From NCBI RefSeq assembly GCF_018812025.1, contig NC_063049.1:6857513-6921512 (forward strand): 64,000 nt of DNA, given 5' to 3'. The notes beneath the pieces were generated by a model. It worked only from the letters and a program-made list of their open reading frames with translations. It was not told the DNA's origin and ran no database searches. Positions 11,411 through 22,124 of this stretch are shown here, piece by piece. Positions within the stretch are counted from its first letter, which is position 1; the number at the start of each line of letters is the position of its first letter. The translations under genes were made by a program, and so were the position numbers. This DNA comes from Megalobrama amblycephala (taxonomy: Eukaryota; Chordata; Actinopteri; Cypriniformes; Xenocyprididae).

Positions 11411-12844
11411 TTAGCATGTCAGCAAGCTGTTGCTCCAAGAGTTTGGAGAAGAGGGGAGGGGCAGTTTCAGTGTAGCAAGTAGACTGAGTAGGAGCTGAGT
11501 AAAGCTGTTCATTTCTTTTAATGTCTTTTTGTTTTTCCTACACTCTTTCATCCAATGTCCAGGTTTACCACAGTAATGACAACTGCCTTCTCTCTTAGGA
11601 CGTTTACGTTTCTGTCGATTCTCTGTGTTGACCTTAAAGGATGCTGCTGCAATCTTTACTCTTGTCTTGACATCTGAGTCTCTTTCCCAAATAGCTAACC
11701 TATCCAAGCTGTTTTGCAGGGTTCCATTGGACCATGTGAGGTCTAAGAAAGGCAATGCATTTCTGTATTCTGATGAAAGCCCATCAAACCACATGCGGAC
11801 CAGTGGTCCATTATCCTCTAACACCTTCTCTGGAGTGTCAGCTATTCCACTGTATGCTGCAGCTAACTGACAAAATCTTTCAGTGTACTCACTTACAGTT
11901 TCATCCTTCTGTACACAACTAGTGATCTTTGACCAGTCTACCTTTGGTCCAACAAGGTTCTGTAACACTCTCAGAACTCCTTCTCTCAATTCACCTTTGC
12001 TGGAATGCTGAAACTCAGAATTATTTACAGCACTTTCAAAATCATTGAATTCTGACTCTTTCAGGATTTGTGACATTAGCTGGGTGACGTCAGCTAGGGA
12101 CATATCATAGAGCTTCATTTTTCTGGACAACTCTGTTCTAAACTCAGAAAAGTTTCTATGCACTGATGGCAAATTCTCAGCAATTCTTTCTATGTCTTCA
12201 GGACCTATAGTGGTACTGACCGCTTGTAACTGCAGTATGGGGGTTACAGATGGAACTGTGTCAACCCCTTTTGCCCTACTCTGAGCCTTTTGTCTCGCTC
12301 CACACACTTCAACTGCATTTACATCTTTATCCATGAATCCAGTATTGCTATTGCCCTCTAGTCTACAGAAAGACTGTATCTCAGGATAGCTTTCATCTGA
12401 CTGTTGGTCTTTTGAGTCACATTTGGTTGATGCCTTGTTAAGGCCCAACTTCTGAGTAAGACGAGACATTCGAGTGTGCAACTGTTTGTTCTGCTCTTCT
12501 AACTTAGCAATACGTTGGATTTGTTCTTGTGCAATGGATAGAGTAAATTCTCTGTGGCAGCAGACAATGCCCTTCATATTTTTCTTCCGAATACAAGCAC
12601 CAAGTACCTTTTTGCATTCTTCAATGGACCAAACTTTTTCTGGATGAATCCCAAATTTCTTTGTCAAATCCAATCTGACTGACTCAGTCACTATTGAGTC
12701 CATGTGCTTTCCTAACAATGATTTGAACTCACTATCTGTCCATAAAGGGGTAGCTAGTCCACCTTTCTCAGTTGTTGGAATTTTTCTAGCATTCTTTCTC
12801 AACATTGTGTAATGTCTTTCTGGCACAACAATACACTTCAACAC
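11411..12844 (-). CDS. gag: retroviral-like Gag polyprotein (477 aa)
   Basis: One uninterrupted minus-strand frame from ATG at 12844 to the stop at 11411. The N-terminal third is charged, with a coiled-coil-like stretch (AQEQIQRIAKLEEQNKQLHT). The middle (about residues 215-390) resembles a retroviral capsid region, with the segment GVLRVLQNLVGP and an acidic, aromatic C-terminal part. A basic stretch (KRKRPKR) precedes one CCHC zinc knuckle, CHYCGKPGHWMKEC (C-x2-C-x4-H-x4-C), of the nucleocapsid type. Gag assembles the particle that carries the element's RNA. No frameshift or stop is seen, in line with the identical LTRs. A domesticated host gene is unlikely given the LTR context. Confidence 0.82.
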   Translation of the reverse strand: MLKCIVVPERHYTMLRKNARKIPTTEKGGLATPLWTDSEFKSLLGKHMDSIVTESVRLDLTKKFGIHPEKVWSIEECKKVLGACIRKKNMKGIVCCHREFTLSIAQEQIQRIAKLEEQNKQLHTRMSRLTQKLGLNKASTKCDSKDQQSDESYPEIQSFCRLEGNSNTGFMDKDVNAVEVCGARQKAQSRAKGVDTVPSVTPILQLQAVSTTIGPEDIERIAENLPSVHRNFSEFRTELSRKMKLYDMSLADVTQLMSQILKESEFNDFESAVNNSEFQHSSKGELREGVLRVLQNLVGPKVDWSKITSCVQKDETVSEYTERFCQLAAAYSGIADTPEKVLEDNGPLVRMWFDGLSSEYRNALPFLDLTWSNGTLQNSLDRLAIWERDSDVKTRVKIAAASFKVNTENRQKRKRPKREGSCHYCGKPGHWMKECRKNKKTLKEMNSFTQLLLSLLATLKLPLPSSPNSWSNSLLTC

Positions 12845-13390
12845 TTCCCTGACAGAGCAGAGGTTAATCTAGTTAATACACATCGTAATGTATTCAACCT
12901 TCTCTGGTGAGCAGAGTAGAACCAACTTGCTAAGACACTGTAACAGTTATAACCTTCCCTGAGTTAACAGAGGATGAACCTTCTTCTCTAGCAAAGTAGA
13001 GGGTGGCTATTCTGTTAACACACCACCTTCCCTGATAAAACAGAGGACAACACAAATTATTAGCACTTTACACTAATTCTTCCCTGCCTGAACAGAGGAT
13101 ACCTAATTATTAGCATGTGATGCTAAACTTCCCTGCCTAAACAGAGGATAAACTTCATCTCTAAAAGAACATTTTTAGAGGATAACTTAGTTAACCAAAC
13201 CCTACAGCTGTCTGTTAACTCCTCTCTGACGGCGCAGAGGATAACAACTTTGTACTGGTCTTAATGATTCTTTTGGATAGAGTATCACTCACCAACCCTT
13301 GGGTGAACAGGAAAATTCAGCCTGGATCTTCCTTTGGATCAGATCTTTGTTGTGCTTGAAGTTCCAATCTGATTTGAGGTGAGAAGCTCT

Positions 13391-13408
13391 ATCCGGGTCA
13401 CGGCACCA
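13391..13408 (-). other. primer binding site, tRNA-His type
   Basis: On the minus strand TGGTGCCGTGACCCGGAT lies 4 nt inside the 5' LTR. It differs at one position from the classical tRNA-His primer site, TGGTGCCGTGACTCGGAT. It fixes the element's orientation as minus. Confidence 0.75.
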
Positions 13409-13412
13409 AAAC

Positions 13413-13838
13413 TGTTGGAAATCTCAGAAGCATAGACCAGGAGACTTTGGGATCTCTTGAAGCAGAAGTTACTCTTTATTGAGAAACACGCTGTGCGTCG
13501 CTGTGGTCATCCAAAATCTAACTAAGGCAGTGACTTGGTAGTTCATATACATTCAAGGGGGAGGGATACATAGAGTAGAGGTGTGGACAATCTAAACAAA
13601 AGGATGCAAATGCAGTACAGGAATCAGATCATTGCCTACATTTCCCAGCCATGATCTAATCAGCATAACTGTGTCATTCAAATGCATAGGTGCTAATCCA
13701 ATCAGTCTGGCAGTATCACCTATACCTTTACATTATCATAGAGACAAAAGCACTGCTGTATCTTGAGCTTGTCCTGCCAAATGGTCAGGATGTAGGATCC
13801 GCAGATTTTAAACAGATTCTTAAATTTGTAATTCCACA
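13413..13838 (-). repeat. 5' LTR of the gag-only element
   Basis: A 426-bp LTR, apparently identical to 9929-10354. On the minus strand it runs from TGTGGAATTAC to TTTCCAACA. It is followed on the plus strand by CACA and the rest of the interrupted minisatellite unit. Confidence 0.9.
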
Positions 13839-13859
13839 CACAGGAGCCTTTGAGCTGGG

Positions 13860-14679
13860 CGAAACCAGAGATGGAAACTCAAGTCTGCGACTTGGACTTG
13901 AGTCGCACTTAAGTTACAAAAATAAATGACTTGCGACTTGACTTGGACTTGTGAACTACTAACTCAAGACTTGACTTGGACTTGAAGGCAGAGACTTGTG
14001 AAAAATACAAGTCTTTTGGCGTGACATTCCCGATTACATTCTCTGTTTACTACCCCACACGATGGCACGAAACACAACATTTTACTATTTATTCATTCCC
14101 AAATATGTGCTGCTGCAGCAGCAAATATCACAAATCATCTCTAAACACACCAAGCCATCAAGCGTTTGACGCATCTGAAAGCACGCAAATTCATCACCCA
14201 TTATAAAACTTGTTAAATTAACAACAAATAATAACTAATAGCCTTACCTTGCGATAAACTTTGTCATTTAATTTGAAAAGCACTCAATAAATCCGAAGGG
14301 AAGCTGCGGTGTTGCACAGCTGCAGAGGCTTGCTTGTGGTCCATTTTCAAGAAGTACATGTCCTTTTCATTTTTTAAAAATTTTTTATACATGGTAAATC
14401 TTCCATGCACTTCCATGTGCATTTTATGACCTTGTCCGTCTGACTAATTTCCACAGATCGGTTTGTTAAGTCACAGTGCATTATTATATTGCCTTATCAT
14501 AATGAGACGCAGATGGAAATGTTGTTTGTTGTTTTGTTGTTGTGTTGTTCGTTGTCACCACCGGCGCTCACTGGAAGACTACATTTTCCAGCATTGCTTG
14601 AGATCTACAGCTTGTGTAGCATGACAGTTGTTGAAATCTTCTGGTGTGTTTATATACTCGATTTGAGGGTCCAGTATTC
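13860..14679. repeat. unclassified repeat sequence inside the old LTR element
   Basis: It begins with short direct repeats of the type GACTTGGACTTGAGTCGC and GACTTGCGACTTGACTTG (13885-13985), then AT-rich sequence without a supported frame. It looks like another insertion in the old LTR element, but I found no convincing termini. Confidence 0.35.
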
Positions 14680-14963
14680 TGTCACGAATGGTTGTGGTAG
14701 TAAACTGCACAAAAACATTCTTTAATAAATCCACAAGGAACACTCATAGGAGATTGTAGGAGAAAACATTAACACAACCATGCTAAATAAAAACAATACC
14801 GGACAAAGGAGCTAAGGAAACACAGGGCTTAAAAACATGAGGAGTGTAACAGGTGTGGGAACTAAATAACATCCAGAGAAACCAACTAGGAAACACAGGC
14901 AGCCAGACAGGCAAACAGGGAAACCAAAACACCATGATAATAAAACAGAAATTAACTGTTACA
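14680..14963 (-). repeat. right (5') LTR of the old element
   Basis: It starts TGTCACGAATGGTTGTGG and ends TTAACTGTTACA on the plus strand, 284 bp. It is related to, but clearly diverged from, 7908-8207, so this element is much older than the gag-only one nested in it. Confidence 0.7.
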
Positions 14964-15023
14964 GTCAGGTCATAAAGGTTTTTGTATTGTATCTTTATTG
15001 TTTGTGTTTATTTCTTCATGTAG

Positions 15024-15183
15024 AGATTCCAGTCTCTCTCTAAACCTCATGAATCTACAGATGTACCCAGCATCACTATCAGCTCTCTCCTCTCTTTTAA
15101 TGATGTGGGAAAGTCTGTCTTTCAACTGAAAGAAAAACTGGAGGATTTCTGTAGAGAGGAGATAGACAAGATATCTGGCAGAG
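15024..15183 (+). CDS. finTRIM copy 1 exon 4
   Basis: A 160-nt exon after CATGTAG with donor GTAAAG. It encodes RFQSLSKPHESTDVPSITIS followed by SLLSFNDVGKSVFQLKEKLE and DFCREEIDKISGR. It enters in phase 0 and leaves in phase 1, as in copy 3 (53664-53823). Confidence 0.85.
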
Positions 15184-15274
15184 GTAAAGTAGCAGACATT
15201 TATTTAATCTTAGACATCATATATAAGAACTTTTTAATGGGAACTATACTAATTATGTCTGCTTCATTTCTTAG

Positions 15275-15334
15275 TAACATACACTGAAATTATTCCCCCC
15301 AATGAACCCAAGATCAGGGAGGACTTCCTACAAT
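15275..15334 (+). CDS. finTRIM copy 1 exon 5
   Basis: A 60-nt exon (acceptor TTCTTAG, donor GTAAGA) encoding (V)TYTEIIPPNEPKIREDFLQ. It is matched by 39699-39758 and 53950-54009. Confidence 0.82.
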
Positions 15335-15965
15335 GTAAGACACAATGAACACATTTACATTTTCATTAAAATATTATTTAGTATGTGTATTAAGCCATTT
15401 GAATTACAAAGACAATTGGGATGTCCTCGCAATACAGACATTACTTTGATTTACTATATTCTGAGGCCATTTTTACCAAACCACCACACATGCAGACACA
15501 TGCACACACACAACTAAATGGTTCATTCATACAACCCGAATTCTGGGTTCGAATCCTATGATTATAGATATATATATCTTTTAGGATTCTCAAAATTTGT
15601 CTCAGACGACCAAATCATGGCCAAAATTGCATAGTGTGCACCAGCCTTAAGACAGTTCTGGGAGGAAATTATACCAAACTACTTTGGACAACGGACTTTG
15701 GCTCAGGCATTTTAGAATGAACAAAACATTTCAGACGCTGTGCAACGAGATCGGTCCACTGGTTATGCTGTGTTCACGCCATGTCATAATTACCATAAAT
15801 AAAGCTCTCTATGCTTTCTAATCACTCGCTGTACTTTGATGTCATACACCCATCAGTCTGCACAGCACCGCTTCAAGTCGAAAACACATTAAATCATAGC
15901 AAAACATAGCTATTGATAGACCAAAATGGAGGATGAATTTTTTTTTTCTGTTTTATCTCCATCAG

Positions 15966-16501
15966 ATTCCAGTCAGTTCACTCTAAATCCAAACACAGCG
16001 AATAAACACCTCCATCTGTCTGAGGGGAATAGAGTGGTTACTTTCACTGCCAGTGTCCAGCAGTATCCTGATCATCCAGACAGATTTCATTTTTATCCTC
16101 AGGTGTTGTGCAGAGAGAGTGTGTGTGGACGCTGTTACTGGGAGCTTGAGTGGAGTGGGAGTGGATTTGTGTGTATATCAGTGTCTTACATGTACATCAA
16201 CAGGAAGACACAGAACGATGAGTGTGTGTTTGGATATAATGATCAGTCCTGGAGTTTGATCTGCTCTACCTCCAGATGCTCATTCATTCACAATGGCAGT
16301 AATACTGAACTCCCTGTACCCTTCAGCGGCTGTAGAATAGGAGTGTATGTGGATCACTGTGCAGGAAGTCTGTCCTTCTACAGCGTCTCTGACACAATGA
16401 CTCTCATCCACAGAGTCCAGACCACATTCACTCAGCCTCTCTATCCTGGGTTTGGAGTCATAAATGGGTCAGCAGTAAAACTGTGTGATCTAACACTATA
16501 G
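15966..16501 (+). CDS. finTRIM copy 1 exon 6: PRY/SPRY (B30.2) domain
   Basis: An open terminal exon after CATCAG. The PRY part starts SSQFTLNPNTANKHLHLSEG, with Asn where copies 2 and 3 have Asp in the LDP-like motif. The SPRY part includes GRCYWELEWSG, a variable central loop, CRIGVYVDHCAGSLSFYSVS and QPLYPGFGV, with the stop at 16499-16501. The domain is full length and undisrupted. Confidence 0.88.
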
Positions 16502-16713
16502 ATTACAGAGAGCTGACTGTAGTGTTCACAGTCTCAAATGTTACTTGCCACTGTGACAGTAGACCCATGTCTACTTATGCACCTGCGCTAAATATTCCTC
16601 CATATCCAAGTATACAGTTCCCTTATGCATCTGTTTCCCAGTTTATCTTTTGTTCAACATCAAATACTGCGTAAACCCCTTCTCTAGCCACTTAAACTAT
16701 CACTGTTGTTTTA

Positions 16714-17110
16714 AGACCAGAACACACCAAGCCGACGCCGACGAACTAGTGGCGACGAAAACAGACTGCGGGGTTTGCACACGTCGGCAGCGTCTGTGTC
16801 CAAAGTTAGCCTGACACACCAAACCAACGCTAAACAGCCGACGGCCAAGTAGCACTTCAGTTCTGTGCCTGCGTGAGATGAAACGCCTTTCCGTACCAGC
16901 AGGTGGCAGTAGCTGAACAGCCAATCAGAATGATCAGATGGCCCAACGGACTGACGAGCTCCGACGGCGATTCAACAATTCGAATCGGCCGAAAAAAAAG
17001 CCGACGAGGACCAACTTCAGCCGACGGTGCGGAACACACAGAGAAAACTTAGTTGGCCGACGAAGAAAAACTGCCCAACGGCCGACCGTTGGCTTGGTGT
17101 GTTCTGGCCT
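16714..17110. mobile_element. Harbinger-like MITE with TTA duplication
   Basis: Inverted ends AGACCAGAACACACCAAGCC and the complement of GGCTTGGTGTGTTCTGGCCT are flanked by TTA at 16711-16713 and 17111-17113. The 397-bp body is CpG-rich and carries no transposase. It sits just 3' of the finTRIM copy 1 stop codon. Confidence 0.7.
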
Positions 17111-17113
17111 TTA

Positions 17114-17529
17114 GGTTTATAGAGGACCCAAGTTTTTTATACCTCACAAGAGAGGACGAAACCCAATGCATAATGTTGAAAATGGCTTTGTCTAATTTGT
17201 TCGATCCACATGAGACTTGCCTTAGCTTAGCTCATGTCCTTGCCAACCCCGAACCAAATGAAACTGAGTTTTGATTGAGCAACTTGCAGATATGTGCTGA
17301 CTCAAGCCGCAAACTGTCTGATGTGGTGAAGTGGTTTATCCAGTTATGAATTATCATCTTTACTAATTAAAAACCAGTTTGACTTTTTTCACATGTCTAC
17401 AGAAGTTCTTATTGAGAATTAACAGAGGTTTAGTTCTAGTTTTTGTTCATTATATTGAAAATGTTTAAATGTCACCATTATGGTGATTAGTGTTTCATTT
17501 AGTTGGGCACTTATATCACTGTATCTGTT

Positions 17530-17560
<31 letters not shown>

Positions 17561-20024
17561 AATAATTCGATTGTGTCATTTGCAATGCTTCATGGGATTG
17601 TTTCCCTCTTTAAAGCCATTAAGTACACAGTCTTGTACCTTTGTCTTTTTGTCCAATTTTCAAAGACTTTTTTTTGTGTGTGTGCTTAAAAAATCAAAGT
17701 ATGTAATGTTGTGATTCACCTCGTAGCTGGTTTATTTGGTTCAAGGCTTAAAACTCTTTAAAAAAAACTTTAAAGGCTTTTTAAAAATTGCTATGGGAAA
17801 AATTAATTCTAAAAATATTTCTGGAACCAAGACAGCTTAAAAAAGGGTACGGGCACTGTTGTACCCTATTGTGAATGTTACTTGGGTTTCCTGGTAGCCT
17901 TTGCAAGGGAAATGTTATTTTTGTATATTGAATCAATACTACTTCTAATATTTTATCAATGTTGTTGATTTTGCACGAAATACAGACATTATCTTACATA
18001 ACATTTTAAGTGAAATTGGTTTGGTTTCTAACTTATTTTGAATGAGTAATCTGCTGTTTGTTTCTGAATGGAGGATGTATAGGGAGGCATAAAGACTGTA
18101 TTATTCTTTTGTATGTTTAAGTTTTTGATTATTATATACTGTTTGTTCTAATTTATTGTAAAAAAAGAAAAAATTGCTCTCTGTCACCCTGTTCGAGTTT
18201 GTATACTGTGAGCTGTGATCACAAGTTTTGTTCTTGTGTGAAACCCTTTTTCTGATAACTATCTTGCTGACTATTCTTGTTTCTGTCTGTGTGACTTTTA
18301 ACACATTGCTCAACTAACTAACTAAAGCAATATCCTGTTTTTGCATTAGTACATGTTCTGTCCGTCCGTAATAAACTGAGAATCAACTGAGCAGCAATCT
18401 GGTTTCTGTGTCTCTTATTTGGTTCTCCCAGTGCAATGTAGGGCTTCACGAGATCTGGAGGGGAATGCAGAAGACTGTAGATAACTGAATAAAAGTATCT
18501 AACATATAAATATATACACATATATGTGTACGCGATCAGTATGTCTTGGGAAATGTCCTTTATGTTTAAAAAATCCTTTATGTTATTTCTTTTTCTTATG
18601 TTTCAAATGTAGCCTATCCTGCTAAATTCTGTAGCCGAATGCTGTGAGGGGGAACTAGTGAACAATGTTTCTTTCGCAGCAGGCCTTGTAGAGAGTACAG
18701 AAACTGTTTCATCAAGAAGATATTTGCATGCCAAAGGTAAGAAGATGAAGATGCCTAAGATGGATGAAGTGGAAGTGTACATGTATTGTAAAAAGAAACA
18801 TGAAGCCTAATTTGTTCATGTGCTTATCCAATCAAAAAATCTTATCTGAAAAGATTTATCTGACAGATCTTAAGAGAAAACACACAAGTTAAGCAATTTT
18901 AAAAGCAGCATATATTCTAAAGAAATGATGAAAAAAGTCTAGTATTCAGGTAAAGAAATTGCTAGTTAAAGGGATAGTTCACCAAAACATTAATGTCATA
19001 AGTTAGTCAGAATCCACTCACCTTTAAAATGCTTTAGTTTCTCTGATCAAGCAGAAAGCATGTTGCTGGCAGCTTCCAGTTCTGAGGGTCTTGTGTTGCT
19101 CTCAAGATCCAGCAGTGACTGTATGATTCTGAGATCAATCTTTTCACGCTGAGGACAATTGAGGGACTCAAACACAACTATTACAAAAGGTTCAAACATT
19201 CACTGATGATATTCATATTCTTGTTGAAGAAATTACAGTGGCTGTAGCATTTCTATCACAATGAAGTGGTCGAATATTATTATTTAACAAATAATATATT
19301 TTTAATCATGGTGGTTGGCTTTGATCGTGGATTTGATCGTGCTGTGCTGTGTAACAACAAAAATCAGCAAGCTTTTGGCGCCCTCTGCAGGCATTTGTTA
19401 TAATATATAATGTATTAATAACAGTTCAGGAAAAACTTGTGTTTAAATATGCAGATTAGCTTGTTTGGGTTCATTTAGAAGAAATCTAGAGATGCAAACA
19501 GACGGAGGGTTGTAGGCTTAAAACAAACTCCATCTAAATGTGTAGGGTTAGGACTAAAAGTTTTCTATCCATTAGAGTAAAAGACATGGAAGCAAAAATG
19601 GACCACAATCTTAAAATTGTCCACTTCATGAAATAAGTATTCCAATAACACCAAAAAAATTAAAACGATTTATTGATTTGTGCAAAAAAAAAAAAAAAAA
19701 AAAAAAATTATTAGTGAAACTATGTCCCTCTCATTGGTGCAGTCATTTATTCTAAATATATATAGCTACATGAAAATAGTTGCTGTTGACTTCTCTTGTG
19801 ATAAACCTAATGAATACTAAAGAAGACCATGGTCTCTGTGTGAAGTAATTATTTGGAAGAAATCTGTGGAGTATAAAACAATTGCGTGAGTGTAAGGGAA
19901 GTCAAAGTTGTCTTAATATATTTAAGGGTTCATTATTTTTTATATAAATAATTATGAGAAGTGCCCTTTTTTCCATTTTCCTTTTTTCCCCTGCCCCCCA
20001 AAATGTCTGTGCACGTCCCTGTCT
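17114..20024. other. 3' flank of finTRIM copy 1, no further gene seen
   Basis: AT-rich, probably including the 3' UTR of copy 1 up to about 18400. Beyond that I see the start of a GGGATAGTTCACC-type repeat (near 18968) and a 24-nt poly(A) run (near 19683). No exon is supported. Confidence 0.5.
18370..18375 (+). terminator. possible polyadenylation signal of finTRIM copy 1
   Basis: AATAAA is followed about 25 nt later by a GT-rich stretch (GGTTTCTGTGTCTC). It would imply a 3' UTR of roughly 1.9 kb that includes the 16714-17110 MITE. This is inference only. Confidence 0.3.
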
Positions 20025-20764
20025 CCAGGGGTGAACCAGAACTTTTTTCAGGAGTGGCCAGGTAAGACCCAGTGATTTCATTGGGGTGGCAAAATAAATA
20101 AATAAAGTCATGAAATCTTGGTAAAGAACACTGTTTTTTTCCACCTGATTATCAAATCCACTTGTGTTGTGCAAGACGCTATTGAAATTTTTACAGCTCA
20201 TATTTTTGTAGTAGGCTACGCTGTACACATCAGGGGTATTATAGTTTTATAAAATGTACTAGTTTTTATTTTGTATTTTGTTTTTTATTACAGTTTAGTT
20301 TCATTTAGTTTTAATGGTGCATAACTAATTTTGATTTAGTTTTCATTTCTGAGCAGTTAAAATATCTTACTCAGGACAGTACTAAATAAAAAATAACATG
20401 CATTTTGTATGATCTCTCTTAATTTGTTAAAATTATTCACATTTTCACAGATTCTGTAAGGGGTTCCCATACTTTTTCATGCAACTGTATGTATGGCAAG
20501 TAAAAACAAGCTGTAGGTTTCTGTTGTTGTTCCAGACAGCATTTTATAAAACTATAATACACTGATGTGTACAGCATACTACAAAAATATGAGTGGTAAA
20601 AATTGTTTCAATAACGTCTTGCACAACACAAGTGGATATGATAATCAGGTGGAAAAAACAGTGTTCTTTACCAAGATTTCATGACTTTATTTATTTTGCC
20701 ACCCCAATGAAATCACTGGGTCTTACCTTGCCACTCCTGAAAAAAAATTCTGGTTCACCCCTGG
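20025..20764. mobile_element. fold-back element with arms of about 230 bp
   Basis: The left arm (CCAGGGGTGAACCAGAA to about 20258) reappears inverted on the right (about 20540-20764, ending TTCTGGTTCACCCCTGG). Examples are CACTTGTGTTGTGCAAGACG on the left and its complement on the right. No transposase and no clear target duplication are visible. Confidence 0.65.
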
Positions 20765-20807
20765 AGATATGCTGGTTCAATCATGGTTTTGCACACGCAG
20801 ATTATTT

Positions 20808-21003
20808 CTAGTGGTGTTTGAATCCTGTCTGCGTCTGTCTTTGTGAGACACCTAGTGGACTATCTGTGAATCTGCCATAAAAAGTCTAATTTTCTGCACA
20901 CGTCCCTTATAGAGCCAGATAAGTATTTTAGCTGTTCAGAGAAAGTGCAACTTAAATGCTTTTGAGCTGTTGTATTTGTGTCTTGATCTGTGCATAAAGT
21001 AAA
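20808..21003 (+). promoter_or_regulatory. 5' flank of finTRIM copy 2 with decayed ISRE
   Basis: This block is homologous to 45850-46088 upstream of copy 3 (for example TGTCTGTCTTTGTGAGA and TTAGCTGTTCAGAGAAAG). At 20939-20952 it reads GAGAAAGTGCAACT where copy 1 has the perfect ISRE, so the second half-site is damaged. Confidence 0.5.
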
Positions 21004-21573
21004 ATGGCAGAAACTGGGTTTTCTCAGGAGCAGTTCAGCTGTCCAGTGTGTCTGGATCTACTAAAGGAACCGGTGGCCATTCCCTGTGGACACAGTTTCT
21101 GTATGAGTTGTATTACAGACTTATGGGATCACGAGGATCAGAAGGTCTACAGCTGCCCTCAATGCAGACAGACCTTCACTTCAAGACCTGCTTTATATAA
21201 AAACACCCTGCTGGCTGAAGTGGTGGAGCAACTGAAGAAGACTAAACTCCAAGCTGCTGTTCTTGCTGAATGTGAAGATGTGGAGTGTGACGTCTGTACT
21301 GGAAGAAAACACAAAGCTGTCAAGTCCTGTCTGGTGTGTCTGAACTCTTACTGTCAAAATCACCTTCAGCAACATGACAGTCTCTTTAAAGGTAAGAGAC
21401 ACCATCTGATAGATGCCACTGGACAACTTCAGGAGATGATCTGCCCAGAACATAATAAACAACTCGAAATCTATTGTCATACTGACCAGCAGTGCATTTG
21501 CTATCTGTGTATGATGGATAATCACAAAAACCATGATACTGTAGCAGCTGTAGCAGAGAGGACACAGAAACAG
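21004..21573 (+). CDS. finTRIM copy 2 exon 1: RING, B-box 1, B-box 2
   Basis: A 570-nt open exon ending ACACAG|GTATGT. RING ligands are Cys13, Cys16, Cys28, His30, Cys33, Cys36, Cys51 and Cys54. B-box 1 runs from CDVCTGRKHKAVKSCLVCLN to NHLQQHDSL. B-box 2 runs from ICPEHNKQLEIYC to CYLCMMDNHKNHDTV. RING plus B-boxes give E3 activity and higher-order assembly in TRIM proteins. Start and promoter are shared with copy 3. Confidence 0.88.
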
Positions 21574-22124
21574 GTATGTAAAAAATGGATTTATGTACAG
21601 TATCTGGTGCCTTTCTACAGTATATGTATTTAATGTAATGTGTAGTCAGCATCTGTACATTTAATGACATTGCAAACAATTTATCATAAGATTCAAAAAC
21701 AGTTGAAGTAGTGTTGTCAAAAGTCGGTACTGAAATTTTATTTTTTTGAAAAATGAAAACCACCAACCATCTCTGTCAAAACAAATTTCGGAAGATATTT
21801 ATTTGCAAAGATTTAAACTGCCGCAGTAAAAGAAGGCTATATTCATAATCTATGGGAAAATACTATTATAAATTAGGTTAATAGATAATTCAGCAGCAAA
21901 AGTTATTCTAGAAAAATGCACAATGATTTTATAAAATCTTAACATTTAGTGGATTTTTTTTTTTTTTAGTGGGGAACAAATAATAGGTAAAATGTTCTAC
22001 ATTTAAATGCATAATGCAGCTTTTTATGAGGCAACAACATATGATAGATATGACAGAACAAGATAGGCTGTTAATAATCTTTTATTCTGCAAAAGTATTA
22101 TAATATGAAAGGCTCCAGTATAGA

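Larger units (their letters stand above)
9929..13838 (-). mobile_element. young gag-only LTR retroelement (ERV-like)
   Basis: A complete minus-strand insertion. The 426-bp LTRs at 9929-10354 and 13413-13838 look identical on direct reading. CACA duplications lie at 9925-9928 and 13839-13842. A primer binding site is at 13391-13408, a purine tract abuts the 3' LTR (complement of 10355-10367), and one gag-like frame lies at 12844-11411. There is no protease, reverse transcriptase, integrase or envelope frame in the 1.06 kb between gag and the 3' LTR. It is a recent, non-autonomous endogenous-retrovirus-like element that would need enzymes from a relative. Confidence 0.85.
7908..14963 (-). mobile_element. 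old LTR element in intron 3 of finTRIM copy 1, with nested insertions
   Basis: Two related LTRs (7908-8207 and 14680-14963), both TG...CA and reading on the minus strand, enclose an internal region. A purine-rich tract (complement of 8211-8228) precedes the left, 3' LTR. The interior is a proline-rich, minisatellite-like sequence (about 8230-9928) without gag or pol, so the element is non-autonomous. It is interrupted by a Harbinger-like MITE (8492-9207) and a younger gag-bearing LTR element (9929-13838). Comparison with introns 3 of copies 2 and 3 shows normal intron sequence resuming outside the LTRs. No clear target duplication remains, and about 20 bases of the ancestral intron appear to be missing. 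Confidence 0.6.
6493..16501 (+). pseudogene. finTRIM copy 1, six exons, B-box region lost
   Basis: A tripartite-motif gene of the fish finTRIM/TRIM25-like group, presumably a cytoplasmic RING E3 ligase with a B30.2 recognition domain. Exons: 6493-6891 (RING, broken B-box), 7008-7103 and 7207-7431 (coiled coil), 15024-15183, 15275-15334 and 15966-16501 (B30.2). Phases of exons 2 to 6 agree (0, 0, 0, 1, 1). The RING ligands are complete, but the first B-box Cys is Ser and homology to copies 2 and 3 ends at about 6876, followed by a stop at 6889-6891. A possible in-phase donor (CTG|GTGTGT at 6850) could splice to exon 2 and give a B-box-less protein. Intron 3 has been expanded to 7.6 kb by LTR elements. 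I call it a probable pseudogene, with a variant RING/coiled-coil/B30.2 gene as the alternative. Confidence 0.65.

Noticed and set aside
11411..12844. Domesticated gag-derived host gene
   Set aside because: It lies between identical LTRs with a primer site, purine tract and target duplication, which is an intact retroelement context, not a host locus.
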